From: Candidatus Saccharimonadota bacterium
GTDB taxonomy: Bacteria; Patescibacteriota; Saccharimonadia; Saccharimonadales; Saccharimonadaceae
Assembly: GCA_017433765.1 (NCBI GenBank)
Contig: JAFRGO010000006.1
Span: 1-64,000 of the forward strand
Length of the DNA stretch: 64,000 nt
Direction of reading: 5' to 3'
The position numbers and the translations under genes are program-made. Of the stretch, positions 7,795 through 14,653 are shown in pieces; position 1 is the stretch's first letter; every line of letters begins with the position of its first letter. Below the pieces are notes generated by a model, which did not search any database, was not told the DNA's origin, and saw only the letters and a list, made by a program, of their open reading frames with translations.

Positions 7795-8961
7795 TTATTT
7801 TGGCTGGTCGAGGTGGATGTAGTTGTAGGTGGCGGCTTCGTAGGCGGGGATGGTGCGAGCGCCGAAATCACCGTATTGGTAAACGCCAGAATAGAGGTAG
7901 GTCGCCCAGGCGTTGTTGTATTCGGTGACGTTGATGGAGCCGTCGGCGTTGACGCTCTCGACCCAGAAGACGTGGCCGTAGGTGCCGCCGTCAGCCTGGC
8001 CGATGGTATTGGGGGCGGGATTATGGTCAACATTAAAGTATAGGCGGCCATAGTCATCCCACGAGTAGGCATTGCCCCAGGCGGCGACGACGCCGAAGTT
8101 TTCGTAAGCCTTCCAGCCGGCGTAACTGACGCATTCACAGACGAGACCGCCGATGAGGTTGCCGTTGTGGTAGGTGGCGAAGGCGTCTTGGTAGCCTGGA
8201 CACCAGTTTTTCCATTCATAGCTGTTGGTGCTACCGTAGTAGCTACCGACGCGGTAGAGCTCGGGGTGGGATTCTTGTTCGATGCGCTCGGCTTCGATTT
8301 TGGCGAGGCGGGCAGTTTCGGCGTCGGCGGCGAAGGAGGAGGCGTCGGCCTGGTATTTCGCGACGAGGGTTTGGAGTTCGGCGCGGGCGGTCTCGAGCTC
8401 GGCCTCGGCGAGCTCTTGGGCCTTCAGAGTGGCCTCGGCGTCGGCGCGTTGGACTTCGAGCTGTTCCTTTAGAGCCTTCACTTCGCGGTTGGCGGCGGAG
8501 ATTTGGGACTGGACGGCGTCTTCGCGAGCCTCCTTTTCGGCAAGGTCGGAAATGGAGTCGGAGCCAGCGAGGATAAGGACGGGTTCATTGTTTTTGTTGA
8601 AATACATATCGACGAGGAGTTTCGCGAGAGCGGTTTGTTGGGAAGTCAGCTTCGCTTCGGTAGCGTCGATGTCGGCGATGAGCTCGGTGATGCGGACCTT
8701 GGTCTCGGCGATTTGGGCGACTTTGATGGCGATTTCGTAATTCTTATAGGCGACTTGGGCGGAGTAGGCGTCGGCGGTGGCGGAAGCGGCGGCGGCATCG
8801 GCGTTGGCCTTGTCTTCGGCGGCGGCAGCTTCGAGGCAGGCTTGGCTATTCTGGCAGGCGCGAGAAAGGGCGGAAGAATCGAAGGTGTTACAAAAACCAA
8901 AAATAGCAACGGAAAAAACTAGGACAGCGGCGAGAAAAGTGGAACGCAGACGGATAGCCAT
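7795..8961 (-). CDS. PcsB/CwlO-like secreted peptidoglycan hydrolase (coiled coil plus CHAP)
   Basis: Likely FtsEX-controlled wall hydrolase. The 388 residues comprise a signal peptide (about 1-31), a long Ala/Glu-rich coiled coil (about 45-235) and a C-terminal CHAP amidase/endopeptidase domain with the probable catalytic Cys in ECVSYAGWK (C277) and His in GHVFWVE (H330), followed by a polar residue in NVTEYNN. This architecture matches PcsB of streptococci, where FtsX contacts the coiled coil and releases the CHAP domain. ftsX and ftsE lie immediately upstream on the same strand, which supports that role. The start is fixed by a -10 box (TACAAT) 6 bases upstream. Confidence 0.9.
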   Translation of the reverse strand: MAIRLRSTFLAAVLVFSVAIFGFCNTFDSSALSRACQNSQACLEAAAAEDKANADAAAASATADAYSAQVAYKNYEIAIKVAQIAETKVRITELIADIDATEAKLTSQQTALAKLLVDMYFNKNNEPVLILAGSDSISDLAEKEAREDAVQSQISAANREVKALKEQLEVQRADAEATLKAQELAEAELETARAELQTLVAKYQADASSFAADAETARLAKIEAERIEQESHPELYRVGSYYGSTNSYEWKNWCPGYQDAFATYHNGNLIGGLVCECVSYAGWKAYENFGVVAAWGNAYSWDDYGRLYFNVDHNPAPNTIGQADGGTYGHVFWVESVNADGSINVTEYNNAWATYLYSGVYQYGDFGARTIPAYEAATYNYIHLDQPK

Positions 8962-8967
8962 AAGCGT

Positions 8968-8976
8968 ATTGTAACA
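8968..8976 (-). promoter_or_regulatory. Extended -10 promoter of the CHAP hydrolase gene, leaderless
   Basis: Minus strand TG-T-TACAAT ends exactly 6 bases before the ATG. Confidence 0.65.
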
Positions 8977-8999
8977 TAGAAGGAGAGATTTGGGAAGGG

Positions 9000-10022
9000 T
9001 TATAACTTGCGGAGATATTTATGGCTGGCGAGGTGGGCGGAGAGGTAGCCGATAATCGAGCCAAGGAGAATCATGGCGGCGAAGAAAAGGAGGAGTTTCG
9101 GATAGGTCAGATAGTCGCGAATCGTATCGACGTTGATGCCGTAGCTTTCTAGTCTCGGGGCGAGGAAGTTGAAGCCAAAATAGCCGAGAGTGGCCGCGGC
9201 GGCACCGGAGATGAAGCCGGCGAGCTGGGCTTCAACCAGAAAGGGGCCACGAATGAAGCGGGGGCTGGCGCCGACGAGTTTCATCATGTAGATTTCTTCT
9301 TTGCGGGAGTAAATCGACATGCGGACGGTGTTGAAGATGACGAGCATGGAGATGACGAGAAAGATGGCGCTCATGACGATGCCGCCGCTTTTCGCGATAT
9401 TGGCCCAGGAGTTGATGGTGCGGATTTCGGCTTGGTTCATGTCGTAGGTGGGGAGTTTCTCGGGGTCGAGATGTTTGGCGAAGGTTTCGTCGGTCTCGAT
9501 GAGAGTCTTCACGCTGGCGAGATTATCAATATCTACGACTTTGAAGCGGATGGTGGACTGGATGGTCGTGAGCATGATTTTTTTCATGTCTTCATCGGAA
9601 ACGGTCTCGACAAGCTCGGGGTTGTCGGCGTTCTCGGCGAGAAAGAGGGTGAGCTCGTCTTCGGAGGTGTTGGTGAGGATAGAATCGGTGCGGACGTTGG
9701 AGTCGGATTTCAAAATATCGCTGAGTTTGGCGAGGTCGGCCTCGGAAGTGCCCGGTTTGAGAAAGACGGTGATGTCGATTTTGTCGCGCATGGAGGTGGC
9801 GGTCTCGGCGAGGACGACGCTAGCGAGGACGGTGACGAAGAGAATCAAGATAGTGATGGTCATGACGAGGGTCGAGGCGAGCGAGAGCCAGATGTTGCGG
9901 CCGAAGCTGACGATGCCGTATTTGAAGATACGGAAGCAGCTGCGGACGGGGTGTTTGTGGCCGCCGCGAACGAGGGTGCGGAGGTATTTTTTGGTTTGGC
10001 GTTTGGTGGGAGTGGTGGGCAT
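9000..10022 (-). CDS. ftsX: Cell division protein FtsX
   Basis: Membrane subunit of the FtsEX complex, which couples ATP hydrolysis in the cytoplasm to wall hydrolysis outside. The 340 residues show a basic cytoplasmic start, a first transmembrane helix (about 44-72), a large extracellular loop, and three C-terminal helices, with the conserved cytoplasmic segment RMSIYSRKEEIYMMKLVGAS between them. Start and stop overlap the ftsE stop by one base (TAATG type), so the two are translationally coupled. The CHAP hydrolase follows 38 bases later. Confidence 0.95.
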   Translation of the reverse strand: MPTTPTKRQTKKYLRTLVRGGHKHPVRSCFRIFKYGIVSFGRNIWLSLASTLVMTITILILFVTVLASVVLAETATSMRDKIDITVFLKPGTSEADLAKLSDILKSDSNVRTDSILTNTSEDELTLFLAENADNPELVETVSDEDMKKIMLTTIQSTIRFKVVDIDNLASVKTLIETDETFAKHLDPEKLPTYDMNQAEIRTINSWANIAKSGGIVMSAIFLVISMLVIFNTVRMSIYSRKEEIYMMKLVGASPRFIRGPFLVEAQLAGFISGAAAATLGYFGFNFLAPRLESYGINVDTIRDYLTYPKLLLFFAAMILLGSIIGYLSAHLASHKYLRKL

Positions 10023-10879
10023 TAGGCGACCTTTCGAGATTTAGAGGTGGAGGGTTTGGTAGGTTTCTGAGGTCTATTGTCGGGTTTATGGAGGTCGGGT
10101 TCGGGTTTCTGGAGCTTGGGGTCTGGTTTTTGGAGTTTAGTTCCCGGTTTTTGGATGCGGATGGGGATGGGAGCTTGGTCGGGGGCGGACTTTTCAAGGC
10201 GGTAGATGCCGTGGGACTTTTGGTCGGAGATAATCTTGCCCTTGCTCAAGGTCACGACGCGTTTGCTCAGGAGGTTGACGATGTTTTCGTTATGGGTGGT
10301 GACGACGAGGGTGGTGCCGAGCTCGTTGATACGCTTTAGGAGGTCGATAATTTCCTCGGTCGTGAGGTGGTCGAGGTTGGCGGTCGGCTCGTCGGCGATG
10401 AGGATTTTCGGCTGGCGGGCGACGGAGCGAGCGATGGAGACGCGCTGGATTTGGCCGCCGGAGAGCTGGGAGGGGAACTTTTTAGCTTGGTCGAGGAGGC
10501 CGACGAGGTCGAGAACCTTGGGGACGGTGTTACGGATATCGCGGCCGGACATGCCGGCGATCTCGAGGGCGAAGGCGACGTTCTCGTAAACGGTGCGGCG
10601 GGGGAGGAGTTTGAAATCCTGGAAAACGACGCCGAGGCGACGGCGATAGTGGGGGATGTGGCGTTTTTTGACGTAATCGAGGTCGATGCCGCCGACGAAA
10701 ATCTTGCCGGAATCTTGGCGTTCTTCCTTGGTAATCATTTTAATGAGGGTGGATTTGCCGGCGCCGGACTTGCCGACAAGAAAAACGAATTCGCCTGGGG
10801 AGACGTGGAGGGAGATGTTGTCGAGGGCAGGGGATTTGTCTCCCGGGTAGGTTTTCGATACGCCATCAAGCAAAATCAT
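10022..10879 (-). CDS. ftsE: Cell division ATP-binding protein FtsE with Lys/Pro-rich tail
   Basis: ABC-type ATPase partner of FtsX. Walker A GKSGAGKST is at 36-44, followed by the signature LSGGQIQR and Walker B ILIADEPT. The normal FtsE fold ends near residue 225. About 55 further residues form a proline- and lysine-rich tail with repeated QKP and KPD units, not usual in FtsE and possibly a partner-binding or membrane-proximal tether. A -10 box lies 8 bases before the ATG and there is no Shine-Dalgarno. Forms an operon with ftsX. Confidence 0.95.
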   Translation of the reverse strand: MILLDGVSKTYPGDKSPALDNISLHVSPGEFVFLVGKSGAGKSTLIKMITKEERQDSGKIFVGGIDLDYVKKRHIPHYRRRLGVVFQDFKLLPRRTVYENVAFALEIAGMSGRDIRNTVPKVLDLVGLLDQAKKFPSQLSGGQIQRVSIARSVARQPKILIADEPTANLDHLTTEEIIDLLKRINELGTTLVVTTHNENIVNLLSKRVVTLSKGKIISDQKSHGIYRLEKSAPDQAPIPIRIQKPGTKLQKPDPKLQKPEPDLHKPDNRPQKPTKPSTSKSRKVA

Positions 10880-10887
10880 ATATGTTT

Positions 10888-10896
10888 ATTTTAGCA
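10888..10896 (-). promoter_or_regulatory. Extended -10 promoter of ftsEX
   Basis: Minus strand TG-C-TAAAAT ends 8 bases before the ftsE ATG, giving at most a one- or two-base leader. Confidence 0.6.
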
Positions 10897-10918
10897 TAAT
10901 ATGTTTGAAAAATGAATA

Positions 10919-11995
10919 CTAGTCGCCCATGTCCAAAAATGCTTCTATGAAGGGGTCAATATCGCCGTCGAGGACTTTTTCGACGTTGGTTTCTTCGTGT
11001 TTGGTGCGGGTGTCTTTCACGAGCTTGTAGGGTTGGAGGACGTAATTGCGGATTTGCTGACCCCATTTGGCGGACTCGCCGGCGCGGAGGTCGGAAATCT
11101 TAGAGGAGTGTTGCTCCTGCTGCATTTGGGTGAGTTTGGCGAGGAGGATTTCCATGGCTTTTTCTTTGTTGCGGAGTTGAGAGCGCTCGTTTTGGATGGC
11201 GACGACGGTGTTGGTGGGGAGGTGGGTGATGCGGACGGCGGAATTGGTGGTGTTGACGCTCTGGCCGCCGTGACCGCCGGAGTGATAGACGTCGATGCGG
11301 AGGTCTTTGTCGTCGATGTGGACTGAGTCGGGGTTTTTTAGAATGGGGAGGATTTCGACGAGGGCGAAGGAGGTTTGGCGGAGGTTGTTGGCGTTGAAGG
11401 GAGAGAGGCGGACGAGGCGGTGGACACCGTGCTCGGAACGGAGGCGACCGTAGGCGTGGACGCCGGAAAGCTCGTAAACGGCGGTTTTAATACCGACTTC
11501 TTCGCCGGAGATGCGTTCAAGGCAGGTGGATTTCAGGCCGGATTTTTCGGCGTAGCGGAGATACATGCGCTCGAGCATGGAGGCCCAGTCCATGGCTTCG
11601 GTGCCGCCGACGCCGGCGGTGATGCGGAGAATGGCGTCGGAGTCGTCGTAAGGGCCGGTGTAGCGGAGGGCTTTGTTTTGGTCGGCGAGGTTGGTGGCGA
11701 GGGCTTGGAGTTGGGCGGAAATCTCATCCTTTAAACTGTCGTCGTTTAGGGCGAGGAGTTCTTTGATGTCGGAAAGTTGGGTTCTCAGGAGCAACCAAGG
11801 CTCGAGTTCGGCGGAGAGTTTGGCGAGGGCTTCGTTGGCTTGGCGGGCGGAGTCGGGGTCACGCCAGAGGTCGGGATTGCTGACGGTGGCCTCGAGGGAT
11901 TTTTGTTCGGCGAGTTTTTCGTCGAGACGGAGCTTTTGCCAGGACTTGTCAAGGTCGGCGAGGAGGGCTTGGAGGAGTTTTTCGGAATCGGACAT
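10919..11995 (-). CDS. prfB: Peptide chain release factor 2
   Basis: Class I release factor for UAA and UGA codons. It carries the RF2 tripeptide SPF (VRLSPFNAN) and the catalytic SGGHGGQSVNTTNS loop; 358 residues is normal. The frame is continuous from ATG to stop, so the autoregulatory +1 frameshift found in many bacterial prfB genes is absent. Its presence, together with in-frame TGA stops in neighbouring genes, argues for the standard code. The ATG lies two bases after the murD stop, and both are likely on one transcript. Confidence 0.97.
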   Translation of the reverse strand: MSDSEKLLQALLADLDKSWQKLRLDEKLAEQKSLEATVSNPDLWRDPDSARQANEALAKLSAELEPWLLLRTQLSDIKELLALNDDSLKDEISAQLQALATNLADQNKALRYTGPYDDSDAILRITAGVGGTEAMDWASMLERMYLRYAEKSGLKSTCLERISGEEVGIKTAVYELSGVHAYGRLRSEHGVHRLVRLSPFNANNLRQTSFALVEILPILKNPDSVHIDDKDLRIDVYHSGGHGGQSVNTTNSAVRITHLPTNTVVAIQNERSQLRNKEKAMEILLAKLTQMQQEQHSSKISDLRAGESAKWGQQIRNYVLQPYKLVKDTRTKHEETNVEKVLDGDIDPFIEAFLDMGD

Positions 11996-11997
11996 GG

Positions 11998-13275
11998 CTA
12001 GAGGTTTTTGACGATAGTTTGATATTGGGCGCCGCGGTCATAGACGTTCTCGAACATGTCGAAGCTGGCGGCGGCGGGGGACATGAGGACGACGGAGGCG
12101 GAGGTGAGTTTGGCGGCGGAGAAGGACTTCTCGACGGCGTCGGCGAGGGAATCGGCGAGGAGGAATTTTGCGCTGGGAAAATCGGAGTAGAGTTTGTGGC
12201 CGGACTCGCCGAGGAGGACGACTTTTTCGAGATTTTTGGTGCTGGTGAGGAGTTTGGCGATGGCGGGGAGGTCGGCGTAGTCGGTTTTGTCGCGGCCGCC
12301 GGCGATGAGGACGAGCCGGTCGTTGGGGAAGGCGCGGAGAGCGACCTCGAGCGAGGGGGTGGTGGTGCTGAAGTTGTCGTCGTAGAATTTGATGCCGTCT
12401 TTGGTGCGGACGAATTCGAGGCGATGGGGGAGGCCACGGAAGGATTTGAAGGCGGATTTGAGCTGATCGAAGTGGTCTTCGAGGAAGGCGGGTAGGGGTT
12501 GGTCTAGGAAAGCGGAGACGGCAAGGAGGGCGGCCTCGGCGTTCTCGCGGTTGTGGGCGCCGGGGACGTTGAGGAAGAAGAAAAGATTATCGAGAAGTTC
12601 GGATTTCTCGGAGAGAGGATAGGGGAATTTTTGCGCGGGGGAAAGTTGGGCAATTTTGGCGGAGTCGGGATTGTTTTTGAAGAAAATGCAGGAATCGGAA
12701 GGGGTTTGGAGGCGGCAGAGGTTGGATTTGGCGGAGACGTAGTCGGCGTAGTCGCGGTGGACGTTGAGATGGTCGGGTTCGACGCGAAGGACGACGGAGA
12801 TTTTGGGCGAGACTTCGAGATCCCAGAGCTGGAAGCTACTGAGTTCATAGACGATGACGTCGGAGGGGGAAATCTTGTCGAGGAGGTCGATGGCGGGGGT
12901 GCCGATGTTGCCGACGAGATGGGCGGTGAAGCCGAGGTGCTCGAGGATGGTGGTGATGAGGGAGCAGGTAGTTCCCTTTCCTTTGGTGCCGGTGACGCCG
13001 ATGATGGGGGCGGGGCAGTTGTCAAAGAAATATTTAGTCAGACTAGACCAGTTTCGGCTGGCGAGGACGGCGGGAGATTGAGGAGAATCGGGGAAGATTT
13101 TGTAAAGCGGGGGGACGGAGGGGCTGCGAAGGACTAAATCGTAGGGGCGAAGGTCGAAAGTTTTGAGCTCGGCGAGCGAAAAACCGTCAAAAATTTGGAC
13201 GGTGTCGCCGCGGGCCTCGAAGTATTTTTGGGCGGAGTGACCTTCCTTGCCGTAGCCAAGAATCGCGATATTCAT
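11998..13275 (-). CDS. murD: UDP-N-acetylmuramoylalanine-D-glutamate ligase
   Basis: Cytoplasmic Mur ligase that adds D-glutamate to UDP-MurNAc-L-Ala in peptidoglycan precursor synthesis. The 425 residues show an N-terminal Rossmann-like segment (MNIAILGYGKEG), the central ATP-binding loop VTGTKGKGTTCSL, the GNIGTP and DHLNVHRDY motifs, and the C-terminal domain beginning near SFRGLPHRLEFV. The loop reads GTKGKGT rather than the more common G-[ST]-N-G-K-S/T. The start is fixed by an extended -10 box (TATACT) 6 bases upstream. First gene of a murD-prfB unit. A copy of a dispersed 45-bp repeat lies just upstream of the promoter. Confidence 0.93.
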   Translation of the reverse strand: MNIAILGYGKEGHSAQKYFEARGDTVQIFDGFSLAELKTFDLRPYDLVLRSPSVPPLYKIFPDSPQSPAVLASRNWSSLTKYFFDNCPAPIIGVTGTKGKGTTCSLITTILEHLGFTAHLVGNIGTPAIDLLDKISPSDVIVYELSSFQLWDLEVSPKISVVLRVEPDHLNVHRDYADYVSAKSNLCRLQTPSDSCIFFKNNPDSAKIAQLSPAQKFPYPLSEKSELLDNLFFFLNVPGAHNRENAEAALLAVSAFLDQPLPAFLEDHFDQLKSAFKSFRGLPHRLEFVRTKDGIKFYDDNFSTTTPSLEVALRAFPNDRLVLIAGGRDKTDYADLPAIAKLLTSTKNLEKVVLLGESGHKLYSDFPSAKFLLADSLADAVEKSFSAAKLTSASVVLMSPAAASFDMFENVYDRGAQYQTIVKNL

Positions 13276-13281
13276 AAGAAT

Positions 13282-13290
13282 AGTATAGCA
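13282..13290 (-). promoter_or_regulatory. Extended -10 promoter of murD, leaderless
   Basis: Minus strand TG-C-TATACT ends exactly 6 bases before the murD ATG. Confidence 0.65.
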
Positions 13291-13317
13291 TTTTTCGAGA
13301 TTTTGGCAAAATTTTTC

Positions 13318-13362
13318 GGAACTTTGCTACGCGCTTTGTTGACCTCTGTTGGCTCTCTGGAG
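13318..13362 (+). repeat. Dispersed 45-bp repeat, copy 1 (intergenic)
   Basis: Aligns without gaps to the dnaX copies at about 37 of 45 positions. The GGAACTTT start, CGCGCT core and CTGTTGGCTCTCTGGAG end are conserved. It lies 10 bases past the M16 peptidase stop and just upstream of the murD promoter. Confidence 0.85.
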
Positions 13363-13372
13363 AGAAATTTGG

Positions 13373-14647
13373 TCAAAACTCGAGGTAGTTGTTGAGGGAG
13401 GTGATGAGGGATTTTTCGCAAGAGCCGACGGCGGTGAGGGATTGGATGCCGCTGCCGACGAATTCGCGGGCGAGGTTGACGAGGTCGGATTTACTGACGC
13501 TTTTGACGAGAGTGGGGATGGAATCGAAGTCGAGGATGTGGTCGTTTTTGAAGTAGGCTTCGGAGTAGGAGTCGGCGATTTGGCCGACAGTCTGGGCGGA
13601 CATTTGGAAGCGGCCGAGTTGGTAGTTGCGGGCGGCTTCGAGGTCTTCGGGGCGAACGTCGCCGTTGAGGACTTTGACGAATTCTTTGAGAATTAGCTCG
13701 AAAACAGCTTCGGCGTTCTCGACTTCGACTTCGCCGTCGAAATCCCATGAGGTCATGACGGGGGCGTTGCTGGTGGAACTATACATGGAGTAGAGGAGAC
13801 CTTTTTTGCGGGCGTTACCGAAGATTTTGCTGGACATGGTGCCAGTCAAGATGTGGTTCAGGCAGGCCATGGCTTGGAGTTCGGAAGATTCGAGCGCGCG
13901 CGGAGTCGCCCAAGTGAAGCCGAAGGTTATATTAGTGGCGTCCTTGCGACGAATCAGATAGGCGTCGGATGAAGAAAGTTCGTCGATAGGAATTTCGAGG
14001 CGCTCACCTGGCTTTAGGTTCCAAGCTTCGAGTAGGTCGCGAAGTTGGCGTTTGTCGGCGCGCAAAAAATCGCCGGCGATAATGAAGCGCATGTTGTTGA
14101 GAGTGTGGGTGCGACGGTAGTGCTCGCGGATGTCTTTGAGCTCGATATTGGGGAGAGTTTTGAGGCGTTCGGAGAGATTCTGGGTTTTTTCGCCGATTTG
14201 CTGTTGGAGTCGCGACCAGAGGAGGCGGTAATAGTCGTTTTCGTAGCCGATTAGCTCGGAGCGAATGTTGGATTTTTCGGATTTTAGTTCTTCTTCATTA
14301 AAACGAGGTTCGCAAATAGCAAGACGTTTCAATTCGAGAATACGCGCCCATTCAAAATTTGCACATTCGGTTTCATAAACGACGGAGTAGTCGGAAGTCC
14401 AGGCGTTGTGGTAGGCGCCGTTTTTGGTGAATTCGGACTCGTAGGCTTGTTCGTCGTGGTATTTGGCGTTGGCGCCGAAGCTTAAATGTTCGACGACGTG
14501 GGCGATTTCGGCGAGGTCGGGAGTTTTTGCGTAGCGAAGGCCGGCGCGAAATTGGACGCGCGTAGCAACAACGGAAGCGCCGCGGATGTTGATGAGTAAG
14601 CCCTTGGCGCCGTTCGCCAGCTGTAATTCTTCGACTGAATGTTTCAT
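13373..14647 (-). CDS. M16 family zinc metallopeptidase
   Basis: Insulinase/processing-peptidase-type protease. The inverted zinc motif HVVEH (HxxEH) is in AEIAHVVEHLSFGANAKYH near residue 48, with the third ligand glutamate expected in the following helix (about residues 117-130). The 424 residues comprise an active N-terminal M16 domain and an inactive-type C-terminal domain, like the single-chain bacterial PqqL/YmxG class. No signal peptide, so it is probably cytoplasmic. The ATG is 6 bases after the secA stop with no clear Shine-Dalgarno, suggesting coupling to secA. Its substrate is unknown. Confidence 0.88.
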   Translation of the reverse strand: MKHSVEELQLANGAKGLLINIRGASVVATRVQFRAGLRYAKTPDLAEIAHVVEHLSFGANAKYHDEQAYESEFTKNGAYHNAWTSDYSVVYETECANFEWARILELKRLAICEPRFNEEELKSEKSNIRSELIGYENDYYRLLWSRLQQQIGEKTQNLSERLKTLPNIELKDIREHYRRTHTLNNMRFIIAGDFLRADKRQLRDLLEAWNLKPGERLEIPIDELSSSDAYLIRRKDATNITFGFTWATPRALESSELQAMACLNHILTGTMSSKIFGNARKKGLLYSMYSSTSNAPVMTSWDFDGEVEVENAEAVFELILKEFVKVLNGDVRPEDLEAARNYQLGRFQMSAQTVGQIADSYSEAYFKNDHILDFDSIPTLVKSVSKSDLVNLAREFVGSGIQSLTAVGSCEKSLITSLNNYLEF

Positions 14648-14653
14648 TCGAGA

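Noticed and set aside
10919-11995. Programmed +1 frameshift in prfB
   Set aside because: The RF2 frame is continuous from ATG through SPF and GGQ to the stop, with no internal TGA.
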